Part shown: positions 1-6,028 of the stretch, in pieces
Position numbering within the stretch: the stretch's first letter is position 1
How the letters are laid out: each line of letters opens with the position of its first letter
Origin: Bacillota bacterium
Lineage (GTDB): Bacteria > Bacillota_A > Clostridia > DSM-8532
DNA length: 6,291 bases
Direction of reading: 5' to 3'
NCBI GenBank assembly: GCA_023424865.1
Contig: JAFADM010000182.1
Location: 1 to 6,291 of the forward strand
Notes under the pieces: generated by a model
What the model was told of the DNA's origin: nothing
Seen by the model: only the letters and a program-made list of their open reading frames with translations
Database searches by the model: none
Program-made: the position numbers and the translations under genes

Positions 1-14
1 GGGGGACGAAAGAG

Positions 15-674
15 ATGAAATATTGCGGTAAATGCAAGGTTACGGTAAAAAGCGGAACGGCTCGGTGCCCGCTTTGCCAGAATAATCTTGAAGGCGAGGC
101 GGAGGCAGAGGCTTATCCTGTGCTGCCAACCCTGTACAAGCAGTATGCGCTTTTTTTCAAGCTTCTGATACTGGCAACGGTATCGGCGGGCGTTATATCG
201 GTGGCCATTAACCTTATTCTGCCTCAAACCGGCTATTGGTCCCTTTTTGCCGTTTTGGGAATAGCCTGCTTCTGGATTACCCTGGCGGTGGTTTACAGAA
301 GGAAAAACAATATACCCCATATTATAACCAACCAGGTTATGGTGCTTTCCATTTTCAGTGTGGGCTGGGATTATCTTACGGGCTGGCGGGGCTGGTCCCT
401 GGACTATGTCATTCCCCTTACCTGTGTGGGAGCCATGGTGGTGCTGGCTGTGGTGGCCAAGGTGATGCACCTTCCTGCCGGGGATTATATCGCCGCCCTG
501 TTTGTTGATATCGCCTTTGGCATTGTTCCTATTGTCTTTTATTTGCTGGGTATGATTAACGTGGCTATTCCGTCCATACTGTGCATTGCCTTAAGCCTCA
601 TATCCCTGGTAGGACTTATTCTTTTTGAAGGAAAGAACATGCGCCTGGAGCTTATAAAAAGGCTTCATATGTAG
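15..674 (+). CDS. DUF6320-like zinc-ribbon, six-helix membrane protein
   Basis: The 219-residue product opens with a small zinc-ribbon-like knuckle (C4, C7, C18, C21: two CxxC pairs, the second inside CPLC), then an acidic linker (about 25-35). Six hydrophobic segments follow at roughly 46-69, 74-94, 103-120, 129-151, 157-180 and 183-205, with a basic C-terminal tail (GKNMRLELIKR). There is no cleavable signal peptide, so the knuckle is probably cytoplasmic and the rest is embedded in the membrane. This layout resembles the DUF6320 family, common in Clostridia, whose function is unknown; I recognise it from overall pattern, not from a search. The ATG at 15 is preceded by a G-rich stretch at 1-6 that could be the end of a ribosome binding site; the window edge hides the rest. 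No catalytic motif is visible. The upstream context is missing, so whether it closes an operon cannot be judged. It is convergent with the next gene. Confidence 0.8.
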   Translation: MKYCGKCKVTVKSGTARCPLCQNNLEGEAEAEAYPVLPTLYKQYALFFKLLILATVSAGVISVAINLILPQTGYWSLFAVLGIACFWITLAVVYRRKNNIPHIITNQVMVLSIFSVGWDYLTGWRGWSLDYVIPLTCVGAMVVLAVVAKVMHLPAGDYIAALFVDIAFGIVPIVFYLLGMINVAIPSILCIALSLISLVGLILFEGKNMRLELIKRLHM

Positions 675-689
675 TTCATATGGAGCTTT
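659..689 (+). terminator. Hairpin around the stop codon, possible terminator
   Basis: Positions 659-671 can pair with 677-689 as a 13-bp RNA stem, all Watson-Crick except two G-U pairs, closing a 5-nt loop (UAGUU) that contains the UAG stop codon (672-674). The core is two copies of CATATG. A U-poor tail (UUUAUAUA) follows, so intrinsic termination would be weak. Read on the minus strand, the two G-U pairs become A-C mismatches, which suggests the fold belongs to the plus-strand transcript. It could instead only protect the 3' end of the mRNA. Confidence 0.4.
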
Positions 690-691
690 AT

Positions 692-710
692 ATACATGTA
701 TCTATTTATA
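692..710. repeat. AT-rich palindrome and small hairpin
   Basis: Positions 692-701 (ATACATGTAT) are a perfect 10-bp palindrome. ACATGTA at 694-700 can also pair with TATATGT just downstream (707-713) through a 7-bp stem with one G-U pair. This lies right after the hairpin at the end of the membrane-protein gene and may be a second, weak 3'-end structure. No protein binding site is recognised. Confidence 0.3.
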
Positions 711-711
711 T

Positions 712-729
712 GTAACCTCTATAACCTCA
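712..729. repeat. 9-bp tandem duplication beside the hexamer array
   Basis: GTAACCTCT (712-720) is followed directly by ATAACCTCA (721-729), sharing the core TAACCTC. It lies just outside the hexamer array and looks like another slippage product at the array edge. Confidence 0.45.
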
Positions 730-734
730 TATAC

Positions 735-854
735 GGCTACAGTTACAGGTACTGATGCAATTACAGGTACTGCTACAGGTACAGGTACTGATGCAATTAC
801 AGTTATGGCTACAGGTACAGGTACTGCTACAGTTACAGTTATGGCTACAGCATT
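735..854. repeat. Ordered hexamer array (three 36-bp higher-order units)
   Basis: From 735 to 848 the DNA divides cleanly into 19 consecutive hexamers, nearly all of the form NNNTAC or NNNTAT: AGGTAC, AGTTAC, TGCTAC, GGCTAC, AGTTAT, AATTAC, plus TGATGC twice. A 36-bp (six-hexamer) higher order is visible: 747-782, 783-818 and 819-854 align. The first two copies share AGGTAC TGATGC AATTAC; the second and third share AGTTAT GGCTAC in the same register. Because the period is a multiple of three and stops are absent, several frames stay open across it. On the minus strand one frame reads alternating valine plus A, T or P. It lies between two convergent genes. I call it a non-coding minisatellite; a coding role is possible but unsupported. 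Confidence 0.85.
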
Positions 855-874
855 ATATTCAACTTTATATTCAG
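851..874. repeat. 12-bp tandem duplication flanking the array
   Basis: CATTATATTCAA (851-862) is followed directly by CTTTATATTCAG (863-874), matching at ten of twelve positions. The period is twice the hexamer period of the adjoining array, so it may be a diverged border of the same repeat tract. It ends nine bases before the stop codon of the minus-strand phosphoesterase gene. Confidence 0.55.
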
Positions 875-882
875 CAAACAGC

Positions 883-1767
883 CTATTTAGGAAGGATGCC
901 TTTTTCAACCATGAATTTTATGGCATCCAGCCACACATCGTCGGGAAAATAAGGAGCCTTGCTTTTACGTTGGGTATAAAGCCTGTCCGCCTCCAGCAAA
1001 AGCTCTGCAAAGTAATTGCGTCCGTCATCCTGAGTTTTAATTAAAAGCTGGGTCCAGTGGGTTGTCCGGGGGTTATCAAGCAGACCATGGGAATGAAGAG
1101 CCTCTACGGCCTTATCTCTGTCGTAATCCGCAGTAAGAATTCGAACCTCACCCTTGCCGTCCTTCCATTCCAAAAGGGCGTATTCGGCGGCAAAACGGCC
1201 TACATAGCTGCCTCCTATGGAACCGGGATTTATAAGAAGCCGTTTTTCGTCCTGAAGGATACCGGGGGAATGGGTGTGGCCTACGACAAACACGGTCCAG
1301 GGGGCATCCCAGAACTGGGCTTCGGTGCGGTAGTAGGAGCGGACAATTTCCATATGCTCCTTTGCTTTCGCCCAGTGATAGTTCTTTTGCGGAATGCGGT
1401 GTGTCATGTGAAGGGTGTTTTTATCGTCGAGGGGAAGAAGCAGGGAAGGCGGCAGAGTCTGTAAAAAGGCTAAGTCCTCCGGTGTGATTCTGTCGTAAAT
1501 ATATTGAAGAAGGCTTGTCTGATAATAGTCGCCCCAATCCTGATGCTCTTTATTATGATAGTCTAGGATAAGCTCGTCCCGGTTGCCACGGACAATGTAA
1601 GGCGTGAGCTCCTTTGCTCTCTTTAGCACCCTGGAGGTAAGGGGATAATCGGTAATAAGATCCCCCGCGATGAGAAATTTTTCGGCTCCCTGGCTTTTAG
1701 CGTGCTTTATGGCGGCCTCAAAGGCAATGTCGTTTCCATGTATATCAGAGAAAATGGCAATAATCAA
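883..1767 (-). CDS. Calcineurin-like metallophosphoesterase
   Basis: This 294-residue protein carries the signature of the YfcE/MJ0936-type metallophosphoesterase family, which uses two bound metal ions to cleave phosphate mono- or diesters. Motifs in order: DIHGN at 8-12, GDLITD at 35-40, GNRDE at 61-65 (the family's GNxD block), a candidate metal-ligand histidine at 123 in MTHRIP, GHTH at 163-166 and NPGSIG at 180-185. All expected metal-ligand positions are present, so the enzyme is probably active. No signal peptide or membrane segment is seen, so it is cytoplasmic. It is longer than compact members of about 160-180 residues; the extra length is an insert at about 66-120 and a helical tail after about 215 of unknown role. 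The start is TTG: an in-frame TGA lies five codons upstream (1780-1782) and GAGAGG sits 8 nt before the TTG. The substrate cannot be told from sequence. It appears monocistronic. Confidence 0.88.
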   Translation of the reverse strand: MIIAIFSDIHGNDIAFEAAIKHAKSQGAEKFLIAGDLITDYPLTSRVLKRAKELTPYIVRGNRDELILDYHNKEHQDWGDYYQTSLLQYIYDRITPEDLAFLQTLPPSLLLPLDDKNTLHMTHRIPQKNYHWAKAKEHMEIVRSYYRTEAQFWDAPWTVFVVGHTHSPGILQDEKRLLINPGSIGGSYVGRFAAEYALLEWKDGKGEVRILTADYDRDKAVEALHSHGLLDNPRTTHWTQLLIKTQDDGRNYFAELLLEADRLYTQRKSKAPYFPDDVWLDAIKFMVEKGILPK

Positions 1768-1775
1768 AGTTTTAG

Positions 1776-1781
1776 CCTCTC
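1776..1781 (-). promoter_or_regulatory. Ribosome binding site deciding the TTG start
   Basis: On the minus strand GAGAGG lies 8 nt upstream of the TTG at 1767-1765. Since an in-frame stop lies at 1782-1780 and no ATG or GTG lies between, this site supports TTG as the true start of the phosphoesterase. Confidence 0.7.
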
Positions 1782-1796
1782 AATGCTTTTACTCTT

Positions 1797-1825
1797 ATTT
1801 TATGGCAGTGAGGGGCTCTTTTCAA
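1797..1825 (-). promoter_or_regulatory. Sigma-A-type promoter of the phosphoesterase gene
   Basis: On the minus strand, TTGAAA (1825-1820) and TAAAAT (1802-1797) are separated by exactly 17 bp, matching the TTGACA / TATAAT consensus at five of six positions each. Transcription would start near 1790, giving a leader of about 23 nt that contains the GAGAGG ribosome binding site. Confidence 0.65.
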
Positions 1826-1871
1826 GGTGCAACAGCATATACCTAATGTCATTTAAAAATAGATAAATATG

Positions 1872-1958
1872 GATACATTTGCTTTTTAAGTGGTACATAA
1901 TGAGTAGCAGCCAAATGTGCTTTTAAGGAAGACAACCCACTTTTATCTAAATTATAAA
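1872..1958 (+). promoter_or_regulatory. Candidate promoter region of the helicase-PLD gene
   Basis: No strong promoter is present. Two weak candidates exist: GATACA (1872-1877), 18 bp, CATAAT (1896-1901); and AAGACA (1929-1934), 18 bp, TATAAA (1953-1958). The second would leave a leader of only about 14 nt and is less convincing. Weak match to consensus could mean activation by a regulator or low basal expression. Both lie among the CAAATGT repeats described separately. Confidence 0.3.
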
Positions 1959-1970
1959 ATTTCAAATGTG
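1875..1970. repeat. Three copies of a CAAATGT word upstream of the helicase gene
   Basis: ACATTTG at 1875-1881 is the exact reverse complement of CAAATGT at 1912-1918, and CAAATGTG recurs at 1963-1970, directly overlapping the ribosome binding site. A second short similarity, GCTTTTTAAG (1881-1890) and GCTTTTAAG (1919-1927), adjoins the first two copies. Placement around the candidate promoter and start codon is operator-like, but no regulator binding this word is known to me. Confidence 0.4.
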
Positions 1971-1973
1971 AGG
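1969..1973 (+). promoter_or_regulatory. Ribosome binding site of the helicase-PLD gene
   Basis: TGAGG lies 5 nt before the ATG at 1979. An in-frame TAA at 1955-1957 with no start codon in between rules out a longer product, so the ATG at 1979 is well supported. Confidence 0.65.
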
Positions 1974-1978
1974 TAAGG

Positions 1979-4900
1979 ATGCACAAGGAAAACATTGTAC
2001 CAATTCTGGATTACTATATCGACTATGAGTTTCAGACACGAATGATGGAAAATTCCATAAAGGGCAAGGGATTTGATAACCCTCTCGATATATTTGGAAA
2101 CGGAAAGAAAATAAGTCACATTATCACGAATAAAAAAACGGATGCCGTATGGGACAAGCTCGGTAATCTTATAAAAGATAAGAAAAGTGAACCCTATAAA
2201 AATGAGAAGGATAACAAAGAAAAAATCAGGCGCCTTTTTGTAAAGGAAAAGATAAATAAAAATGAGGCTCAGGAGGATGCTGACGTCTATTCGGACATTG
2301 ACGCCTATGCTGACACTCATGTACAGATAGATGCTTTTATCAATCTTTTTGAATTTTATAATGCCGGTAATAAAAAGGAGCTTGCTGAATACATAAGAAG
2401 TCTGATGAAAAGCGATAAAATAACCGTATGCTACCCTATTTTTGAAAACGATAAGGTTAAAAGACCGGTGATAACGTTCAACTGCATGTTGGAGGAGGAT
2501 GACTTCATCGTTTGCGAATACTATATGAATAAAGAATGTCTGCTTATCCTTTTAGCTTATATAGAGGAGTGTTCCTCCAAAGAAATTGAGCTTGATCCTG
2601 AAGATCGGTTTCTTAATTTGTTTAAAAAGGTGAACAGCATTGAGAACCGTAGTATTCAAGGCATTATTAAGATAATTGACGATGAAATAATCAAGGATTA
2701 TCCCAACGACAAAATAAAGTCCATCCATGAGTTTAGGGTTTATGAAGGCTGGAGGCAACTAAACAGGCTGTTTATAACTGCGGAAACTTTAAATGAGCTT
2801 ACTCCACCTGCTTTTAAGGAAGAGATACAAATCTGCAAGGAGAACTTTAAAAACAACGGCTGTTTGCCACCGTTGCTGGAAAAATACATTCTGGGCAATG
2901 AAGAAAGCGTTTCCTTTAATACTGTAGCTAAAGGCTTTCGGTTTCATTATGGCAGCTACAGTGATAAATACCCTATAAACGAAAAGCAGTGGGATATCGT
3001 GACTGCCGCAAGCAGGAGAGAGCTTCTTGCTGTGGACGGGCCTCCGGGTACAGGTAAAACCACCTTACTCAAGGAGCTGATAGCAGATAATATCACCCTT
3101 AAGGCCAAGGCCTTAACCGATGTATGGGATGGGGAATGGAAACAGGCTGCCAAGGGCGTCCTGATAAGCCCTTTAGGCGGGCAGAATCCCTATTCTATAG
3201 TGGTGACCAGTACTAATAACATGGCGGTTGACAATATTGGTATTGAATTACTGAAAGAAATCCCGTACTTCTCAAGATTCCTTGGTGATGAAGAAAATAA
3301 AGGCATGCTGTGCGCTAAGCTCGGCAGAAAAGATAATGTTACTGCCTTTTATGAGGGACAATTTCATAGCTTGATTCATGGGCTGAATGCTATTAAGGAA
3401 GAAGCCCTGGAAGAAGTCTTGGAAGAGACCCTGGATGTGACTCTGGATGAGACAGTCGTTGATGAGTTCAAAGTCTTGTGGAAGGAAGCCGAAGCCATTA
3501 AAAAGGCTGTTTCCGAGTTTGTTTTCAGGCATGAGGAAGTATGCGAGCTGTTCGGGGTTGAAAAAGCTCCTGTTGAAATTACTGAGACCATTGAAACGGA
3601 GCTGACCGGGAGCATCGAAAAAGCAGTCGGGGATTTAGCTTTTGAGGAGGACAGGGAAAAGACCTTGTCTCAGGCGATTGATACTATCAATAAGCAATTA
3701 AGCGATTTTGAAAGTGAGAAAGATAATTTAAATAAGAGCATCAGCCAATATGAAGAGAATATAAAGGCCCTCTATACCGTTTTAGAGGAGTATCTGGCAA
3801 AGTCCAGGCTTGGTGTGATTAAAAGCCTTATGAAGCTTGCTTCAAAAAACTGGAGGGCCTTTTTTCATGAATACCCGTCTGAGGCCTATATACGGCATAA
3901 AATAGAGGGGTTATCTGACAGAAAGAACCGATGCCTCGATGAGGTGGAAAGAATACAAAGAGAGGAAATAGGTTTAAAAAAAGAGCAGAGGGGCCATCAG
4001 GAGGAGAAGGAAGCTGTAATAATAAATCGTGAAGCTTTAAAGAATCAGCTTTTAGTTTTTAAAGATAAATTCGACTTAATAAGCCAATATAAGGTCTTTT
4101 GCAATGAAGTGGAAAATCTATTGGGCATAAAGGATATAGCCAGTGAAAGCTTATACCGCTTAGTCAATTGTGAAAAGGTTTTCCAATTGCGAAAAAAACT
4201 ATTTGATAAAGGCATCGAAGTAACTGAGCTGTATGTTATAAAAAACAGGAAGAATATTTTGAATAATCTGGACAGCATCCTTAAACGGTCAAATAATACT
4301 CTCAAATGGTGCCAGCCTTTTTTTAGCTCCCGGCATTCCTATTCGGAGAGCTGGAGGGAAGCCATTTTGGCACTCTGGGAAACCTTCTTTATCTGTTTTC
4401 CGGTTATAACAACCACACTTCATTCCTTTAAAAAAGATATGCTCCAGCTTCTGCCGGGACTGGTTGATTTACTCATGGTTGATGAAGCAGGGCAAATACT
4501 GCCCCATTATTTGTGTGCGCCCCTTTACCGGTCCAAAAGAGCTGTCATCGTTGGCGATATCCATCAATTGGAGCCTATCCGGTTACTGAAAACCAATTTA
4601 ATTGCCTGCTCCGAGGTTCCGGAGGAAATACAAAGCAAGGTTTGTATAGAGAATAACAGTGCTCAAAACTATTCGGATAACCATTCCGATATTTTCGAGC
4701 TGAAGGACGGTATTAGGACAGGCATCGTTCTTAACGAGCATAGAAGATGCGAAAATAACATTATGCGGTTTTCAAATAAATATATCTATCAGGATAAGCT
4801 TGTCATTATTAACCCGGACGACAATGACAAATTGTATGGAAGCAATCTTGTTGCCTTTGATGTAAGAGGGATAAAGGAAAAAGGCCATAGTAACAGGCTT

Positions 4901-5941
4901 GAAATTTATGCTTGTAAAAAGATTGTCCAGCAATTTAAAGAGAAATACGGGGATGAAATTGTAAAGCAAATCGCAATCATTTCGCCGTTCAGTAATCAGG
5001 TTAGGGAATTGAAAAAAGAGCTGCCCGGCATAGAAATAGGCTCCGTACATACCTTCCAGGGTAAGGAAAAGGACTTTGTCATTTTTTCAACGGTTATTGA
5101 CGCTTCCGGGGGCAAAAACAGTATGCTGTCTGAGTTTATCGGACAAAAAGCCAATCTTTTGAATGTTTCCTTTTCAAGAGCTAAGAAGCAATTTATTCTT
5201 ATGGGGAATTTAGAGCAAATAGGCATGGGAAGCCTGTTTTTGAAAAAAGCGCTGGATACCATTCGTGAATGGGGAAAGGTCTATAGCTTTTTCGATTCGG
5301 AATTGAATTTATGCGATTTATCGGAGAAAGAAGCTGAAAACTGGAAAAGTGCTCTTCTTGTACTGGCGGCTGAGGATGAATCGGCTGTTGATGCCAATAG
5401 TGAATTGTACAAGTTCATGGAAATAAATTGTCCGAAAAGAATTCTCATTGGCCCTGCCAGACATTATGCCTTATTAAAAGCGGTTATTCCGTTGGCGAAG
5501 AAAAGCATTTGTATTTTTTCACCTTGGATCTCGGATTATGTTGTGGATGAGAGCTTTATGGAAATAGTTACGGATGCTGCTGCACGTAAGGTAGAAATAA
5601 ATATTTGCTTTGGCTATAGGGGCAAAAAAAGCGATCTGGCGGATGAAAAAAGCATCGAAAATGCTATAATTGAAAATAAGGGCTTTTGGACCGACAAAGA
5701 GCAACTTGCGAAAGCCATTTATAAGATGAACGCCCTTGAAGGAGTAAAAATTGTCCATGCACCGCCCATGCACACCAAGCTTTTAATGGTTGACGGGAGC
5801 TATCTGGTTATAGGATCCCACAACTGGCTTCAAAACAGCGGAAAAAGCAATAGTAATGAGCTTAGTGAGTTGAGCACTGTTGTAACCCATTCCCATTCGA
5901 TAGTGTATGTGACGGAACGTTTTTTTAATGTATTTAGCTAA
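1979..5941 (+). CDS. mkoC: UPF1-like SF1 helicase fused to PLD nuclease (Mokosh type II, MkoC-like)
   Basis: This 1320-residue protein joins an SF1B (UPF1/COG1112-type) helicase to a phospholipase D-family nuclease. Helicase motifs in order: Q337; Walker A GPPGTGKTT 354-362; motif Ia TSTNNMAVDN 410-419; Walker B DEAGQ 835-839; motif III GDIHQLEP 859-866; LNEHRRC 918-924; motif IV SPFSNQ 1002-1007; motif V VHTFQGKE 1023-1030; motif VI SFSRAKK 1064-1070. About 415 residues separate Ia and II, holding an acidic repeat (477-492) and two coiled-coil segments (about 555-605 and 646-700). The PLD domain (about 1160-1320) has FSPW at 1180-1183 and one HKD motif: H1265, K1267, D1272, then GSHN 1279-1282. 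Residues 1-330 match no domain I recognise. A COG1112 helicase fused to a PLD nuclease is the reported design of type II Mokosh anti-phage defence; I infer that role. The helicase would engage RNA or another nucleic acid and PLD would cut. All catalytic residues are intact. It is cytoplasmic, with no signal or membrane segment. Base composition is more AT-rich than the genes to its left. Confidence 0.85.
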   Translation: MHKENIVPILDYYIDYEFQTRMMENSIKGKGFDNPLDIFGNGKKISHIITNKKTDAVWDKLGNLIKDKKSEPYKNEKDNKEKIRRLFVKEKINKNEAQEDADVYSDIDAYADTHVQIDAFINLFEFYNAGNKKELAEYIRSLMKSDKITVCYPIFENDKVKRPVITFNCMLEEDDFIVCEYYMNKECLLILLAYIEECSSKEIELDPEDRFLNLFKKVNSIENRSIQGIIKIIDDEIIKDYPNDKIKSIHEFRVYEGWRQLNRLFITAETLNELTPPAFKEEIQICKENFKNNGCLPPLLEKYILGNEESVSFNTVAKGFRFHYGSYSDKYPINEKQWDIVTAASRRELLAVDGPPGTGKTTLLKELIADNITLKAKALTDVWDGEWKQAAKGVLISPLGGQNPYSIVVTSTNNMAVDNIGIELLKEIPYFSRFLGDEENKGMLCAKLGRKDNVTAFYEGQFHSLIHGLNAIKEEALEEVLEETLDVTLDETVVDEFKVLWKEAEAIKKAVSEFVFRHEEVCELFGVEKAPVEITETIETELTGSIEKAVGDLAFEEDREKTLSQAIDTINKQLSDFESEKDNLNKSISQYEENIKALYTVLEEYLAKSRLGVIKSLMKLASKNWRAFFHEYPSEAYIRHKIEGLSDRKNRCLDEVERIQREEIGLKKEQRGHQEEKEAVIINREALKNQLLVFKDKFDLISQYKVFCNEVENLLGIKDIASESLYRLVNCEKVFQLRKKLFDKGIEVTELYVIKNRKNILNNLDSILKRSNNTLKWCQPFFSSRHSYSESWREAILALWETFFICFPVITTTLHSFKKDMLQLLPGLVDLLMVDEAGQILPHYLCAPLYRSKRAVIVGDIHQLEPIRLLKTNLIACSEVPEEIQSKVCIENNSAQNYSDNHSDIFELKDGIRTGIVLNEHRRCENNIMRFSNKYIYQDKLVIINPDDNDKLYGSNLVAFDVRGIKEKGHSNRLEIYACKKIVQQFKEKYGDEIVKQIAIISPFSNQVRELKKELPGIEIGSVHTFQGKEKDFVIFSTVIDASGGKNSMLSEFIGQKANLLNVSFSRAKKQFILMGNLEQIGMGSLFLKKALDTIREWGKVYSFFDSELNLCDLSEKEAENWKSALLVLAAEDESAVDANSELYKFMEINCPKRILIGPARHYALLKAVIPLAKKSICIFSPWISDYVVDESFMEIVTDAAARKVEINICFGYRGKKSDLADEKSIENAIIENKGFWTDKEQLAKAIYKMNALEGVKIVHAPPMHTKLLMVDGSYLVIGSHNWLQNSGKSNSNELSELSTVVTHSHSIVYVTERFFNVFS
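3407..3454 (+). repeat. Four 12-bp tandem repeats inside the helicase gene
   Basis: CTGGAAGAAGTC, TTGGAAGAGACC, CTGGATGTGACT and CTGGATGAGACA follow one another without a gap, encoding LEEV, LEET, LDVT and LDET (residues 477-492). This acidic tetrapeptide repeat lies in the insert between helicase motifs Ia and II. In-frame unit gain or loss would leave the gene intact. Confidence 0.7.
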
Positions 5942-5951
5942 CATATTCTAA

Positions 5952-5987
5952 CTATGCTATTAACTATCCTATTAACTGATCTATTAA
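5952..5987. repeat. Three 12-bp tandem repeats after the helicase gene
   Basis: CTATGCTATTAA (5952-5963), CTATCCTATTAA (5964-5975) and CTGATCTATTAA (5976-5987) are adjacent copies sharing CTATTAA. They fill the start of the 87-bp spacer before the pentapeptide-repeat gene. No strong terminator follows; an AU-rich 9-bp stem (5972-5980 with 5992-6000) has no U tract. Confidence 0.7.
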
Positions 5988-6028
5988 AAATATTAGTTGA
6001 AATAAGTTGAACAAAAGGAATTGAAACG

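Noticed and set aside
236..508. 90-codon plus-strand open frame
   Set aside because: It is an alternative frame inside the membrane-protein gene, without a domain signature.
735..854. CRISPR array
   Set aside because: The repeats are contiguous hexamers with no unique spacers of regular length and no dyad-symmetric repeat of 25-40 bp, and no cas gene is present.
1057..1464. 135-codon plus-strand open frame
   Set aside because: It lies wholly antisense to the phosphoesterase gene, whose metal-binding motifs establish the coding strand, and its translation shows no recognisable domain.
1952..2320. 122-codon minus-strand frame with hydrophobic stretches
   Set aside because: It is antisense to the N-terminal part of the helicase gene; the hydrophobic look comes from reversing lysine- and aspartate-rich codons.
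3376..3615. Serine/threonine-rich minus-strand frame
   Set aside because: It is the reverse of the acidic repeat region of the helicase gene; the low complexity is inherited from that repeat.
1979..5941. Frameshift or pseudogene in the large helicase gene
   Set aside because: The frame is continuous for 1320 residues and every helicase and PLD catalytic motif is intact and in the right order.
5972..6000. Intrinsic terminator after the helicase gene
   Set aside because: A 9-bp stem with two G-U pairs and an 11-nt loop can be drawn, but it is AU-rich and lacks a following U tract, so a terminator call is not supported.
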